64,000 bases of DNA, from contig NZ_AP018248.1 of assembly GCF_002368295.1 (NCBI RefSeq), forward strand, positions 6,251,979 to 6,315,978, given 5' to 3'. This document shows, in pieces, positions 45,758 through 54,845 of the stretch (position 1 is its first letter; each line of letters begins with the position of its first letter). The DNA is from Tolypothrix tenuis PCC 7101 (lineage in GTDB: Bacteria > Cyanobacteriota > Cyanobacteriia > Cyanobacteriales > Nostocaceae). A program made the position numbers and the translations under genes. The notes under the pieces were generated by a model that saw only the letters and a program-made list of their open reading frames with translations, searched no databases and had not been told where the DNA came from.

Positions 45758-46462
45758 ATGATTTCCTTATCTAAACTTGTTAAAGACAGCCAATGGAATC
45801 AAGTAGTAGTGTTGTTATTATTGCTACTTTTGTTTGCTATTGGCAGTTTTCCCGGATATTTGGCAGGAAAATGGCAATGGCAACAGATAGCACCTGTGAT
45901 TAAGCTCAAAGAATTGAAACAGATACGCAATTCAGGGTTAAATATCCCTGGTTGGCAAAATGTTGAGCAGAATGAACAAGAAGTTGGTGAACATAAATGG
46001 TCGCTACAACTAATTAAAAAACAAGACTCCGAGACTAAAGCCATAGTGCTGTTGTTACCGCAAAATGGCCCGATGGATAAACCGGAAGTGGAGTGGACAG
46101 AAGTTAACGGTTGGGGAAAGTCGCGTTGGGGAAAGTGGGATGTAGCGCAATATCGTTCGGCGCAATTGACTGTGAAACAGCCTAGTGCAACTAAAGTGGA
46201 AGCTAGATTTTTTCGCGCTTCTACACCACAAACAACTTTTGGGGTGTTGCAATGGTATGCTCTCCCAAATGGTGGCAATCCATCACCTTTAAACTGGTTT
46301 TTAGCGGATCAATTAGCACAGTGGCGTAAGCAGCGAGTTCCTTGGGTTGCTGTGAGTATTCTCATTCCTATGGAACCTTTAGGTCAGGTGGAAAAAATTT
46401 GGCCTTTAGCCGAGTCTATTGGTGAGACTGTACAAACGGCATTAATGACGCGCCTGCTTTAG
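45758..46462 (+). CDS. Cyanoexosortase-associated protein
   Basis: A 234-aa protein with one N-terminal membrane segment (VVVLLLLLLLFAIGSFPGYL, ~16-36) and an extracytoplasmic domain: GLNIPGWQNVEQNEQEVG, Trp-rich VEWTEVNGWGKSRWGKWD and VEARFFRASTPQTTF. The position directly after the exosortase and the Trp/Gly pattern match the small family found beside cyanobacterial exosortases (similar to the EpsI-like partner elsewhere). Role in sorting is inferred. Confidence 0.82.
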   Translation: MISLSKLVKDSQWNQVVVLLLLLLLFAIGSFPGYLAGKWQWQQIAPVIKLKELKQIRNSGLNIPGWQNVEQNEQEVGEHKWSLQLIKKQDSETKAIVLLLPQNGPMDKPEVEWTEVNGWGKSRWGKWDVAQYRSAQLTVKQPSATKVEARFFRASTPQTTFGVLQWYALPNGGNPSPLNWFLADQLAQWRKQRVPWVAVSILIPMEPLGQVEKIWPLAESIGETVQTALMTRLL

Positions 46463-46484
46463 AAAAGCAAATAAATTATTCAGC

Positions 46485-46517
46485 AAATAGGGAAACAGTA
46501 TTGCTGTGTCCCTATTT
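46485..46517 (+). terminator. Hairpin after the exosortase pair
   Basis: Perfect 9-bp stem AAATAGGGA / TCCCTATTT with an inner CAG…CTG pairing, 22 bp after the stop codon. The T run is short, so it may be a weak terminator. Confidence 0.6.
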
Positions 46518-46768
46518 ATGTGCAGAGATGGGTATTAAATCTGAAATCTTCAGGGTAATGCGATCGCTCTTTCAAAACCATATATACTTAGTTTTATTTT
46601 GATAATTTATACAAAATTCACTAAAATTTTACATTTAAGAATATAGTAATTTCTCGGAGACAGACGAGACATTTTAGGTATTTGCAGAGTAAAATAGCGA
46701 CTCAAATAGACACAAACTTGGGTCTAGCTTGCTCATAAAAAAATTGCTTATAGTTTTTATTTATCAAT
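46518..46768. other. Spacer before the SLBB export gene
   Basis: A/T-rich, no gene. Probably holds the promoter of the 46769 gene; no clear motif is seen. Confidence 0.4.
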
Positions 46769-48106
46769 ATGCGTGTATTTAGCGCCTTGTGTTTGGTTAG
46801 TCTCCAGTTAGGCGTTTTCTTTACCACAGCGGTTGAGGTGTTTGCTCAACCTGTAACATCCCCAGGACAACCATCAGAGCCTGCTCCGGCTCTACCCTTT
46901 CCATTACCTACTGAAACTGTACCAGGGAATGTTAATAACGAAGTTTCTCCTCAACTCAACCGCTACCTTTTAGGCCCAGGAGATGGAATTAGTGTTGTCA
47001 TTCAGCGCCCTCCTGGCCCCTATCGCCTAGGGCCGCAAGATAGTATTAGCGTTGTGGTGCAACGCTTTCCAGATTTGAGCTTTCAAGCCACAATTAACCC
47101 AGAAGGCAACATTATTGTCCCTCTGATCAATACAGTGTCGCTTCAAGGTTTAACTTTACCAGAAGCACAAGAAAAAATCCGTGTATTGCTCAACCGCTAC
47201 GTAGTTAATCCGGTAGTAGTTTTATCATTAGTAGGGCAACGTCCAGATTTAAGTTTCCAAGCCGCAATTAATCCGGAAGGATACATTGTCGTACCGCAAG
47301 TAGGTACAGTATCCCTACAAGGCTTAAGTGTGGAAGAAGCACAAGAAAAAATTCGCTTAAGTTTAAGCCGTGTTTTAGTAGATCCAGTTGTGGTTGTGTC
47401 GTTGGCAGCACCACGACCAGTTCAAGTTACCATTAGCGGTGAAGTATTTCGTCCGGGAATTTATTCAATTTCATCCACCATACCCCGGGTTGCGGATGCT
47501 TTGCTGACATCTGGTGGCACTACGATGAATGCAGATTTGCGGCAAGTGCAAGTGCGGCGGCGGTTGGTTGATGGTTCAGTGATTTCCCAAAATATTGACC
47601 TATATACAGCCTTACAAAATGGTAGTTCTTTACCTAATACCCGCCTCCAAGATGGCGATGCCATCATTGTGCCACGTCGAGAAATTGGTAGTGATGATGG
47701 TTATGACCGCAATTTAATTGCTCGTTCTACTTTAGCGGTACCGCAAATCAGAGTTAGGGTTTTAAACTATGCTGCGGGTGGCATTGCCAATCAAGTATTG
47801 CCTAATGGTAGTACCTTTGTTGATGCGTTGGGAGGGATAAACTTAGATACTGCCAACCTCAGGGATATTGCTTTAGTACGCTTCGACCCAGAAAGAGGTC
47901 AAGCCGTTACCCAAAGACTAGATGCTAAAAAAGCGCTCGGTGGCGATGGCTCTCAAAACGTGCCGCTTCAAGATAATGATGTTATTGTGGTTGGTCGAAA
48001 CCTCATCGGTAGAATTACCAACGCCTTGACTACAATTACTCAACCATTTTTTAACGTTCAAAGCTTTATTCGCTTCTTTGACTTCTTTACTGGCGGATCG
48101 AAGTAG
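46769..48106 (+). CDS. Polysaccharide export protein (Wza-like, SLBB)
   Basis: A 445-aa outer-membrane export protein. A signal peptide (~1-26, ending EVFAQP) and a Pro-rich linker precede the polysaccharide-export domain, whose core is present twice in tandem: residues ~90-150 and ~152-212 both read LSFQA.INPEG.I.VP…VSLQGL…EAQEKIR. SLBB beta-grasp segments follow (ISGEVFRPGIYSISSTIPRV, later ALGGINLDTANL). It would form or contact the outer-membrane channel for polysaccharide. It is followed by the chain-length/BY-kinase gene. Confidence 0.93.
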   Translation: MRVFSALCLVSLQLGVFFTTAVEVFAQPVTSPGQPSEPAPALPFPLPTETVPGNVNNEVSPQLNRYLLGPGDGISVVIQRPPGPYRLGPQDSISVVVQRFPDLSFQATINPEGNIIVPLINTVSLQGLTLPEAQEKIRVLLNRYVVNPVVVLSLVGQRPDLSFQAAINPEGYIVVPQVGTVSLQGLSVEEAQEKIRLSLSRVLVDPVVVVSLAAPRPVQVTISGEVFRPGIYSISSTIPRVADALLTSGGTTMNADLRQVQVRRRLVDGSVISQNIDLYTALQNGSSLPNTRLQDGDAIIVPRREIGSDDGYDRNLIARSTLAVPQIRVRVLNYAAGGIANQVLPNGSTFVDALGGINLDTANLRDIALVRFDPERGQAVTQRLDAKKALGGDGSQNVPLQDNDVIVVGRNLIGRITNALTTITQPFFNVQSFIRFFDFFTGGSK

Positions 48107-48107
48107 T

Positions 48108-48225
48108 TGAGGGGGTTGGGGATTGGGGATGAGGGGGGAAAGGGGAAAGGGAAAAAGGGAAAAAGGAAATTATTATTACCCATTACCCATTACCCAATGA
48201 CAAATGCCCTATAACAAATGCCTAA
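48108..48225. repeat. STRR run between export and chain-length genes
   Basis: GGGGATT/AAAGGGA runs, then TTACCCA and AACAAAT-type heptamers filling the 125-bp gap. Confidence 0.75.
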
Positions 48226-48231
48226 GTTGCT

Positions 48232-50406
48232 ATGACTCCACCTATTGTTAAACGTTATCTTATTGCTTTTGAGAAGTATAAGTGGATTGGATTAGCCAGT
48301 TTTACTTTAGTTGTAGCTGGGTCAACTGTGGTGGCTATACAACCAGACCCACCAGTTAGCTATGTGGCAAATTCTGCGCTGACTTACAATCGTCCACCAG
48401 TTTCGTTCTCGACAACTGGTACAGAAATTCAACAACAAGGGCAGGAATTAAATGCACAAGTTTTGCTCTCTAATGAACTTATAGAATCTGTAGCAGCAAA
48501 GGTTAATGTTAAGGCGAAAACTCTTGGCAACAATGTTGATCTGACTCTACCGAAAAAAAATGCTAGAAGCGGGCAATTAGAGTCTACTATTATTGAACTG
48601 AAATATAAAGATAATAATCCTAAGCGCGCTGTAGAGGTATTGAATGCATTAATGCAGGCAATGGTGAAGCTGAGTGGTGATGTTAATACAGGGCGATTAA
48701 AATCTATTATTAAAAAAATTGATGAACGGTTACCAGAGGCTAAGGTTGAACTCCAATTAGCGGAGAAAAAGCTAGAACAATACGATCGCAAAGAGCGACC
48801 AGCAATCTTAGCATCTGAGAATGGTAGTTTACTAACTGCGGTAACTACCAGTCAAAATCAGCAACGTCAGCTGCAATTCACGATTGCTGGAGTTGATGCC
48901 CAAATTCGCAGTTTACAAGAAAAATTGGGATTAAATGTTAATCAAGCTTATGTTTCCTCAGCTTTGAGTGCCGATCCTATTATTGCTAGCTTGCGATCGC
49001 AAATTTATCAAGTTGAATCACAAATTGAGCTTCTCCGTAAGGATTTGCGACCTGAACACCCTAATATGATTCAGTTGCAACGTCAGAAAGATGCGGCGGA
49101 GGAATTACTTAAACAGCGCGCTGCTGAAGTAGTCGGTGGTGGAGGTACAGCAGCGCCGTTGGCTGGCGATGCTTTGAATATTCGCACTCAGAGTAATTTA
49201 GATCCAGCGCGTCAAGAACTAGCAAACCAGATGGTGGCTTTGCAAACCCAAAGGGAAACGCTGCAACAACAATTAGCGCAACAAATTAAAGAAGAAGCGC
49301 GATTACGGCAAGTATATTCTCTCATCCCCAATAAACAATTAGAGCGATCGCGTTTGGAACAAGAAGTAGCACTGAAAAAATCTGTCTATGACAAAATGCA
49401 GGCGAAGCTAGCTGATGCTCAAACCGCAGAAGCAGAAACAGTTACCAGTCTGAGTATTGCAAGACAACCAGTCGCCATTGCTGATGCTATTAAACCAAAG
49501 AGTATGCCGATGACATTGGCGGTTGGCGGTTTGATGGGGTTGGTGATTGGTGGTGGTGTAATATTCTTGTTGGGTTCGCTGGAAGGTGTTTTCAAAACCA
49601 GAGAAGATATTCGCGAAAGCCTCAAGCAACGGGAAGTTGCACTGCTGGGAGAATTGCCATTAATGCCAGTTGATGATTTAGATAAAGAAGCTATACCTGT
49701 TTTACTTTCCCCAGATTCTCCTTATTTAGAGTTCTATGAAAAATTCCGCAGTAATGTCCGTCGTCTGGGCGGTAAAACTTTAAAAGTACTTTTAATTGCT
49801 AGCGTTGGTAGAACTGAGGGTAAGACTACAAGTGCTTATAACTTAGGTATAGCTTCTGCTCGTGCTGGTAAAAGAACTTTAATTATTGAAACAGATTTGC
49901 GATCGCCTTCTAGCTGTACATCTCTCAAAGTTACTCCTGACCCAGATGCTAACATTGAACCCCTGCGCTATTACGGCAGTTTGAGCGAATGTATTCACAT
50001 AGTTCCTGATATTGAAAATTTATACATTATTCCTAGCCCCGGCCCTTTGCGTCAGTCTGCTGCAGTTCTGGAATCTAGCGAAATGCGTCGGCTAATGGAA
50101 GATGTACGCGAACGCTATGATTTAGTAATTTTAGATACTAATCCTCTAAGTTTATCTAATGATGCTTTATTGATTCAACCCTACAGTGACGCGATGGTAA
50201 TTGTAGCGCGACCAAACTATACACAAGAAAACTTATTAGGTGAAGCAATCGATCAATTAGTTGAATCTGAATTAGGGTTGTTGGGAGGTATTATTAATGG
50301 TGCTGATATCAACGTTGCTTGGTCTGCTCCAGTTGAACCATCACCAAACTTTTCATCACCAGAAGAAGCTGGAGCAGAAGTATCAATAGGCGCTAATAAT
50401 AACTGA
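48232..50406 (+). CDS. Chain-length determinant / BY-kinase (Wzc-like)
   Basis: A 724-aa inner-membrane protein. A Wzz-like N-terminal part has a first membrane helix (~17-35), long periplasmic coiled coils (~150-420) and a second helix (~428-450). The cytoplasmic ATPase has a Walker A (SVGRTEGKTT, ~522), A' (LIIETDLRSP) and Walker B (LVILDT). The C-terminal tail (PSPNFSSPEEAG…) lacks the Tyr cluster autophosphorylated in enterobacterial Wzc, so any regulation by that route is doubtful. It works with the preceding export protein in polysaccharide assembly. Confidence 0.92.
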   Translation: MTPPIVKRYLIAFEKYKWIGLASFTLVVAGSTVVAIQPDPPVSYVANSALTYNRPPVSFSTTGTEIQQQGQELNAQVLLSNELIESVAAKVNVKAKTLGNNVDLTLPKKNARSGQLESTIIELKYKDNNPKRAVEVLNALMQAMVKLSGDVNTGRLKSIIKKIDERLPEAKVELQLAEKKLEQYDRKERPAILASENGSLLTAVTTSQNQQRQLQFTIAGVDAQIRSLQEKLGLNVNQAYVSSALSADPIIASLRSQIYQVESQIELLRKDLRPEHPNMIQLQRQKDAAEELLKQRAAEVVGGGGTAAPLAGDALNIRTQSNLDPARQELANQMVALQTQRETLQQQLAQQIKEEARLRQVYSLIPNKQLERSRLEQEVALKKSVYDKMQAKLADAQTAEAETVTSLSIARQPVAIADAIKPKSMPMTLAVGGLMGLVIGGGVIFLLGSLEGVFKTREDIRESLKQREVALLGELPLMPVDDLDKEAIPVLLSPDSPYLEFYEKFRSNVRRLGGKTLKVLLIASVGRTEGKTTSAYNLGIASARAGKRTLIIETDLRSPSSCTSLKVTPDPDANIEPLRYYGSLSECIHIVPDIENLYIIPSPGPLRQSAAVLESSEMRRLMEDVRERYDLVILDTNPLSLSNDALLIQPYSDAMVIVARPNYTQENLLGEAIDQLVESELGLLGGIINGADINVAWSAPVEPSPNFSSPEEAGAEVSIGANNN

Positions 50407-50435
50407 TACCAATTCAAAATTAAAAATTAATCATC

Positions 50436-50500
50436 CAGACAGCACAAAGGTATGGATCTGTATCTGTTTCGCATTCTTTTTTCAATTTGGTGTAATTTCT
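50436..50500. mobile_element. MITE-like end, partial
   Basis: TTCGCATTCTTTTTTCAATT resembles the right end of the elements at 7199-7325 and 12407-12914. The left end is decayed (CAGACAGCACAAAGG). Small and uncertain. Confidence 0.35.
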
Positions 50501-50504
50501 CTGC

Positions 50505-51869
50505 TCACATAATTTTTCCAGCTTTGTTTAATTCCCGCTTAATAGCGTCAAGTATATCCTCATGATGAATTACTACATCGCCTCGCTGGAGTGCCTGTAA
50601 ACAGCAATGCTGGACTATATTTAAGATATCAGAGCCAGTTAATTCATAAGCGGCTGAAAGCTTTGGTAAATCTACAGATTCAGCTAGCTTAATTTGGGAT
50701 GGGAAAGCCATTTGCCAAAGTTGCGATCGCTCTTTGACATTGGGTATAGGAAATTGAATAATCGATTGAAAGCGGCGAATAAAAGCTTCATCAATATTGC
50801 TTTTTAAGTTGGAAGACAATATAACTAGCCCATCGTAGTTTTCTATCCGTTGTAGTAGGTAACTTACCTCTTGGTTAGCATATTTATCATGTGCATCGCG
50901 CACATTAGTACGTTTACCAAATAGCGCATCAGCTTCGTCAAAAAACAAAATCCAATCTTTACTTTCAGCGCGCGCGAAGAGATTAGCTAGGTTCTTTTCT
51001 GTTTCCCCGATAAATTTTGATACCACCATAGAAATGTCTATCTTGTAGACATCTTTACCTGTGTATTTTCCTAAAAGACTGGCTGTGAGGGTTTTACCTG
51101 TACCAGGGGGGCCATAAAAAAGTGCGCGGTAGCCCAGTTTGAGCTTCTTTTTCATGTTCCAATCATAAAGAATGGTTGGGCCATGAGTAATCCAAGCTTC
51201 TAGCTCATGAATTTGTTGTAAGGTTTGAGCATTCAGAACTAAATCTTCCCACTCCATTTCTGTGGTGATGCGTTGGGCTGGAAAGTTAATACTGAAATGA
51301 GGACGAGAAAAGCGCCCTTGGGTGAACAATTCGACATAATCTTGAAGCATCACTAGCTTACCACTCATCATCGGTTCACCCTCAGCAGGCGAATCGAGAT
51401 AGATGACGCGATCGCGCGCAAAGGGATGTTCTTCGCTGAACATTTGCTGCAGACGCAGCCGTTCCGCAAAGCGATCGCCTCCCAGCATGAACAGTACTGT
51501 TTCACCCGTAGGTAAAAAACCCCGATGCGCCTTACCCCGCCAGCCACCAATTTGAGGATAATCCCCAGCTTGAGGTAAATTAGCTGTAATCAGCCGATCA
51601 AAAAAATCGGGTTGCAAATGCGGTGCGATCGCCATCAGTAAGGTTAATTGCTCTGCAGTATCTAATTTATGTTTGCGAATAAAGCTAGTTAGGGGCGTTT
51701 CAGCACTCAGCCAGTCATCTGGCAAATGAGGTATTGGTGCTTTTACTGACTCATCCCTGCCGAAGTAGTATTCCATGCGCCACTCAATTATCTTAGCCAG
51801 GTAATTAAGTGCATTTTCTAGGGTTTGAACATTAAGCAAGTGCGTCACGTCGCTTTGCTCCGAATTCAA
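50505..51869 (-). CDS. AAA+ ATPase of a contractile injection system (Afp15/Pvc15-like)
   Basis: A 454-aa AAA+ ATPase. The N-terminal half (~1-200) is a helical domain typical of the CIS-linked ATPases, starting LLNVQTLENALNYLAKIIEW. The AAA core has a Walker A (GPPGTGKT, ~253), a Walker B (FFDEAD, ~309) and an Arg-finger region DEAFIRRFQSIIQFP. Such ATPases are signature genes of eCIS loci (Afp15/Pvc15) and are thought to act in assembly or loading. Here it is the last minus-strand gene of the cluster. Confidence 0.88.
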   Translation of the reverse strand: MNSEQSDVTHLLNVQTLENALNYLAKIIEWRMEYYFGRDESVKAPIPHLPDDWLSAETPLTSFIRKHKLDTAEQLTLLMAIAPHLQPDFFDRLITANLPQAGDYPQIGGWRGKAHRGFLPTGETVLFMLGGDRFAERLRLQQMFSEEHPFARDRVIYLDSPAEGEPMMSGKLVMLQDYVELFTQGRFSRPHFSINFPAQRITTEMEWEDLVLNAQTLQQIHELEAWITHGPTILYDWNMKKKLKLGYRALFYGPPGTGKTLTASLLGKYTGKDVYKIDISMVVSKFIGETEKNLANLFARAESKDWILFFDEADALFGKRTNVRDAHDKYANQEVSYLLQRIENYDGLVILSSNLKSNIDEAFIRRFQSIIQFPIPNVKERSQLWQMAFPSQIKLAESVDLPKLSAAYELTGSDILNIVQHCCLQALQRGDVVIHHEDILDAIKRELNKAGKIM

Positions 51870-52248
51870 AATTTAAAATTAAAGACACTCATAACAAAAT
51901 TGGGGGCTTGTAACAAGAACATAGTATTTCGAGACGCACAACGCGAGAAATAAGTTTTTTGGCTTCTCCATTATTGAGTTTTTAATTTATATATCAATTT
52001 TCTTTCTCAGAATGTCATCCCATAATAAATTAGACATGATTGCAAAATAACAGGCAAAATCACTCAAACTTTAGCTCGTCATAGTACAATTTCAGCTTCA
52101 GAGGTTACAAAACTAGACATAATTCTCTTTAAATTAGCCGCAAACATTAGTTTTTTCTGATGCTGACACAAAAGCATATCTATTTTTGTTAATCAATCGC
52201 AATGTACATTGAGTGTATTGCTATCCAACTAAGAGGTTGACTAAATTT
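51870..52248. other. Divergent spacer in the CIS region
   Basis: Between the ATPase and the plus-strand membrane protein. It should carry both promoters. AGAGG lies about 12 nt before the ATG at 52249. No other structure is recognised. Confidence 0.45.
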
Positions 52249-52752
52249 ATGCCAGGAACAGAGATTCAACAAAGTCAAACATCATTGAGTAGCCTTCCAG
52301 TTTTGTATACAAGAGATGCTGCTCAACCTATAGAGTACAATCCTTTTCAAGAAATCACCCAATTATTCCAAACTCTTTTTGAAGAAGATACTTCATCGGT
52401 TTACCAAAAAGCTGGGGCGAAAACCTGGAAGATTTTTAAGCAAATAATTACTGTTGTTACCTTTTTATTTCTGTTATTATGCGCCCTAATTATTTGGGTA
52501 TGGGGTATTGGCTTTAAAAGTGGTCTTTATTTTCGGACTTGGATAGAGACGAAAAAACCGACAATTGATGAACTCATAGTTGCAATTCTGAAAATTATTT
52601 TATGGCCTTTAGAGCGGACATTTGAATGGGCTAATTCATTCATTAAAGACTTGTTTGGCTGGGAAATTAAATTTAACGAGTTAAAACCAGAACCAACTTC
52701 TACTCCAGCAGGGGGTGAAGCGACTCCCCCACCAGCATCATCCCAGAGTTGA
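52249..52752 (+). CDS. Membrane protein of unknown function in the CIS cluster
   Basis: A 167-aa protein. Residues 1-55 are cytoplasmic-looking and Gln/Thr-rich (MPGTEIQQSQTSLSS). One strong membrane helix follows (~62-86, TVVTFLFLLLCALIIWVWGI), then a second amphipathic/hydrophobic helix (ELIVAILKIILWPLERTF) and a Pro/Thr/Ser-rich tail. No family is recognised. It is on the opposite strand to the CIS genes but embedded among them. It could be a membrane anchor or a bystander. The ATG at 52249 has a better ribosome site than the upstream ATG at 52213. Confidence 0.7.
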   Translation: MPGTEIQQSQTSLSSLPVLYTRDAAQPIEYNPFQEITQLFQTLFEEDTSSVYQKAGAKTWKIFKQIITVVTFLFLLLCALIIWVWGIGFKSGLYFRTWIETKKPTIDELIVAILKIILWPLERTFEWANSFIKDLFGWEIKFNELKPEPTSTPAGGEATPPPASSQS

Positions 52753-52928
52753 TTACCTTGATAGAGGTTATTTATTAACGTAATTTCTCAACTTGAGCAA
52801 CCTGGCGTTATGTTACGGCTATAAAACTATTAGAAATTTCGAGACAATGGGAATTAGCCGTAACAACAATTACGCCAAAAAAACAAAACAGATTCAATTT
52901 CGTAATTACCAACTACGAATATTGTTGC
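52753..52928. other. Spacer, nothing secure
   Basis: A 60-codon plus-strand frame spans 52793-52975 but overlaps the better-supported minus-strand small gene and has no ribosome binding site. Confidence 0.4.
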
Positions 52929-53069
52929 TCATGATGAAACTAGATTTGCAGCCTTTTCTAATTTTTTCTTGGTAGAATTAGAAATCTCACCAATACCATA
53001 GCTCATGAACCCAATAATGAATGCCAAAAAGAAGGGAAAGGTAAGAAACCAAAACAATGATTCCAGCAT
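52929..53069 (-). CDS. 46-aa single-pass membrane peptide
   Basis: ATG at 53069 is preceded by GTGAGGTG (Shine-Dalgarno-like GAGG about 8 nt upstream). The product begins MLESLFWFLTFPFFLAFIIG, a membrane helix, and ends with a basic, helical cytoplasmic tail (NSTKKKLEKAANLVSS). It is too short for standard gene callers. It lies on the same strand as, and between, the ATPase and the stand-alone DUF4157 gene. Family unknown; a membrane-linked role in the CIS locus is speculation. Confidence 0.6.
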   Translation of the reverse strand: MLESLFWFLTFPFFLAFIIGFMSYGIGEISNSTKKKLEKAANLVSS

Positions 53070-53352
53070 AAAACACCTCACAAAATTAATATAAAAACTA
53101 AAATTTGATATCTTTTAAAATCCAATGCTTGAGAACATATTTTCCCTATTATCTCTTGCCATACTCTCATTTTTCCTTTACATTGATTTCTATATTTATC
53201 ATTAGTTTTTGAGTTTGGATCTGTTGCTGAATTTTGGAGAATTGGTATTACATCTGTCAGTTCTATCTACTCTGGTACAGGTGGGTGTAAATCAAGCTGC
53301 CATTTCAAACTGTCACAAGCATTGATGTACTAACCTTTTGACTTTTGACTTT
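53070..53352. other. Spacer, nothing recognised
   Basis: A/T-rich gap between the 46-aa gene and the DUF4157 gene. No gene or repeat is recognised. Confidence 0.4.
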
Positions 53353-54207
53353 TTACTGAATCTTGTGCTTGTCTGGGTTCTGTTGCACCACATGGGTCAA
53401 TTCATGGACTAAGAGATGTTTCCCTGTAACTGTATCTGGGTCAAATTTTCCCTGATTAAAATATATGTGTTTTCCGTAAGTGAATGCTTGAGCTTTTAAT
53501 TCCCGAGTCATTTGCACAGATTCTTCATCGGTGTGAATGTAGACATCGCTAAAATCTGTACCAAAAGCAGATGCCATTTCAGCTTGGATTTTCCTTGGTA
53601 ATAAATTACCACGCCCTTTGCTATTTTGGAGACGCTCAGAAAAAGAAGGGTTTGCTTTTTGGGTACCAGCCTCAACCTTAGTCTGCACTTCCTCTTTTTT
53701 GGGTTCTTCAACCAATTGCAATTCTGGTTTTGTCTGCACTTCCTCTTTTTTAGGTTCTTCAGCCAATTGCAATTCTGGTTTTGTCTGCACTTCCTCTTTT
53801 TTAGGTTCTTCAGCCAATTGCAGTTGTGGTTTTGTCTGCACTTCTTCCTTTTTGGGTTCTTCAGCCAATTGCAGTTGTGGTTTTGTCTGCACTTCTTCTT
53901 TTTTGGGTTCCTCTTGGCGTTGAATTCGGGAGTTTAGCGTGTCTTCTTGACGCTGTACGATCGCCTGTGACGAAATATTCTGAGAATTGCGATCGCTACT
54001 TGAATGATTCACTACAGCATCAGCAACTGTATCGGCTTCTCTCTCAAAGCTATCATTGGGCTTGCCAATAGTTAGTTTGGCTTGGATACTATTTCCCTGA
54101 GTGCTAGAGAAAAAATGACTCTCATTACTTCCTTCTTTTTTAAAGAAAGATTCATGATTTTCTTGAGCAGGTGCTTTACGGGAGCGTTTGAATTGGAAGG
54201 TTACCAT
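53353..54207 (-). CDS. Stand-alone DUF4157 protein (CIS-associated)
   Basis: A 284-aa protein. The N-terminal part holds KLTIGKPNDSFEREADTVAD, the first DUF4157 segment. Residues ~95-180 are five copies of a 17-aa unit (EEPKKEEVQTKPQLQLA; 51-bp period), a flexible acidic/basic linker. The second DUF4157 segment follows: KIQAEMASAFGTDFSDVYIH, then ARE-type AFTYGKHIYFNQGKF and the HExxH motif HELTH (His268). The protein stops 12 residues after HELTH, so no effector domain follows. DUF4157 marks eCIS cargo and related exported toxins; this is a cargo-type module without a warhead, or a loading factor. Confidence 0.88.
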   Translation of the reverse strand: MVTFQFKRSRKAPAQENHESFFKKEGSNESHFFSSTQGNSIQAKLTIGKPNDSFEREADTVADAVVNHSSSDRNSQNISSQAIVQRQEDTLNSRIQRQEEPKKEEVQTKPQLQLAEEPKKEEVQTKPQLQLAEEPKKEEVQTKPELQLAEEPKKEEVQTKPELQLVEEPKKEEVQTKVEAGTQKANPSFSERLQNSKGRGNLLPRKIQAEMASAFGTDFSDVYIHTDEESVQMTRELKAQAFTYGKHIYFNQGKFDPDTVTGKHLLVHELTHVVQQNPDKHKIQ

Positions 54208-54845
54208 AAGAGAAATTATCTAAGGTTGATGAAATTCCAACATTGAAATAATTATCTCATTTTAAGATCAAAAATACTGGTAGTCTTATTGCTATGTTTC
54301 CTTGACTCGCTCTGGTTACAGAGCGAGCAGATATTTTCCGATTTTTCAGTCCTGGTTATTAATGCAAATACTAAAATTTTTCTGGAATTTATAATACAAT
54401 AAATTCAATATTTAACAAATATAAATAAAACAGTAATTTATAAACTTAATTTCAAATCATTTATATTTCTTATAAATTGATGACTTGAGGCTAAAAATAA
54501 TTATTCACTCATCTTCAATGATTTAGAGGCAGTAATTATTGTGCAGTTATAATTTTTTCTAATGTAAATCCTTGTTGATAAATTTAGGTTTCAGAACGCT
54601 AATGATTTATTATTTAGATTGCCAGTCATCAGCAGCTACTAGATTGAGAAATCTTTTGTTATCTAAGAAAAATCAAGGCTGTTTACCTAAATAGGCTGTG
54701 AACTTATCAAAATTTGGACTCTTAGCTAAGAGAACTGGCGTAAGATAACTCTGCCAAGCAGCTTTTTAAGTATTTGACTTGAGTTGGAACGAACAGCAAA
54801 AGTGATGAATCCGACATTTCCACTTATCAACACAAGAAGGTAAAT
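54208..54845. other. Spacer between DUF4157 gene and 54846 gene
   Basis: A/T-rich divergent region of 638 bp. No gene, RNA or repeat is recognised. The downstream ATG has a ribosome site AGAAGG. Confidence 0.45.

Noticed and set aside
53618..54071. Plus-strand frames with repeated Phe/Leu/Cys-rich peptides
   Set aside because: They are the antisense of the 17-aa repeats in the stand-alone DUF4157 gene.
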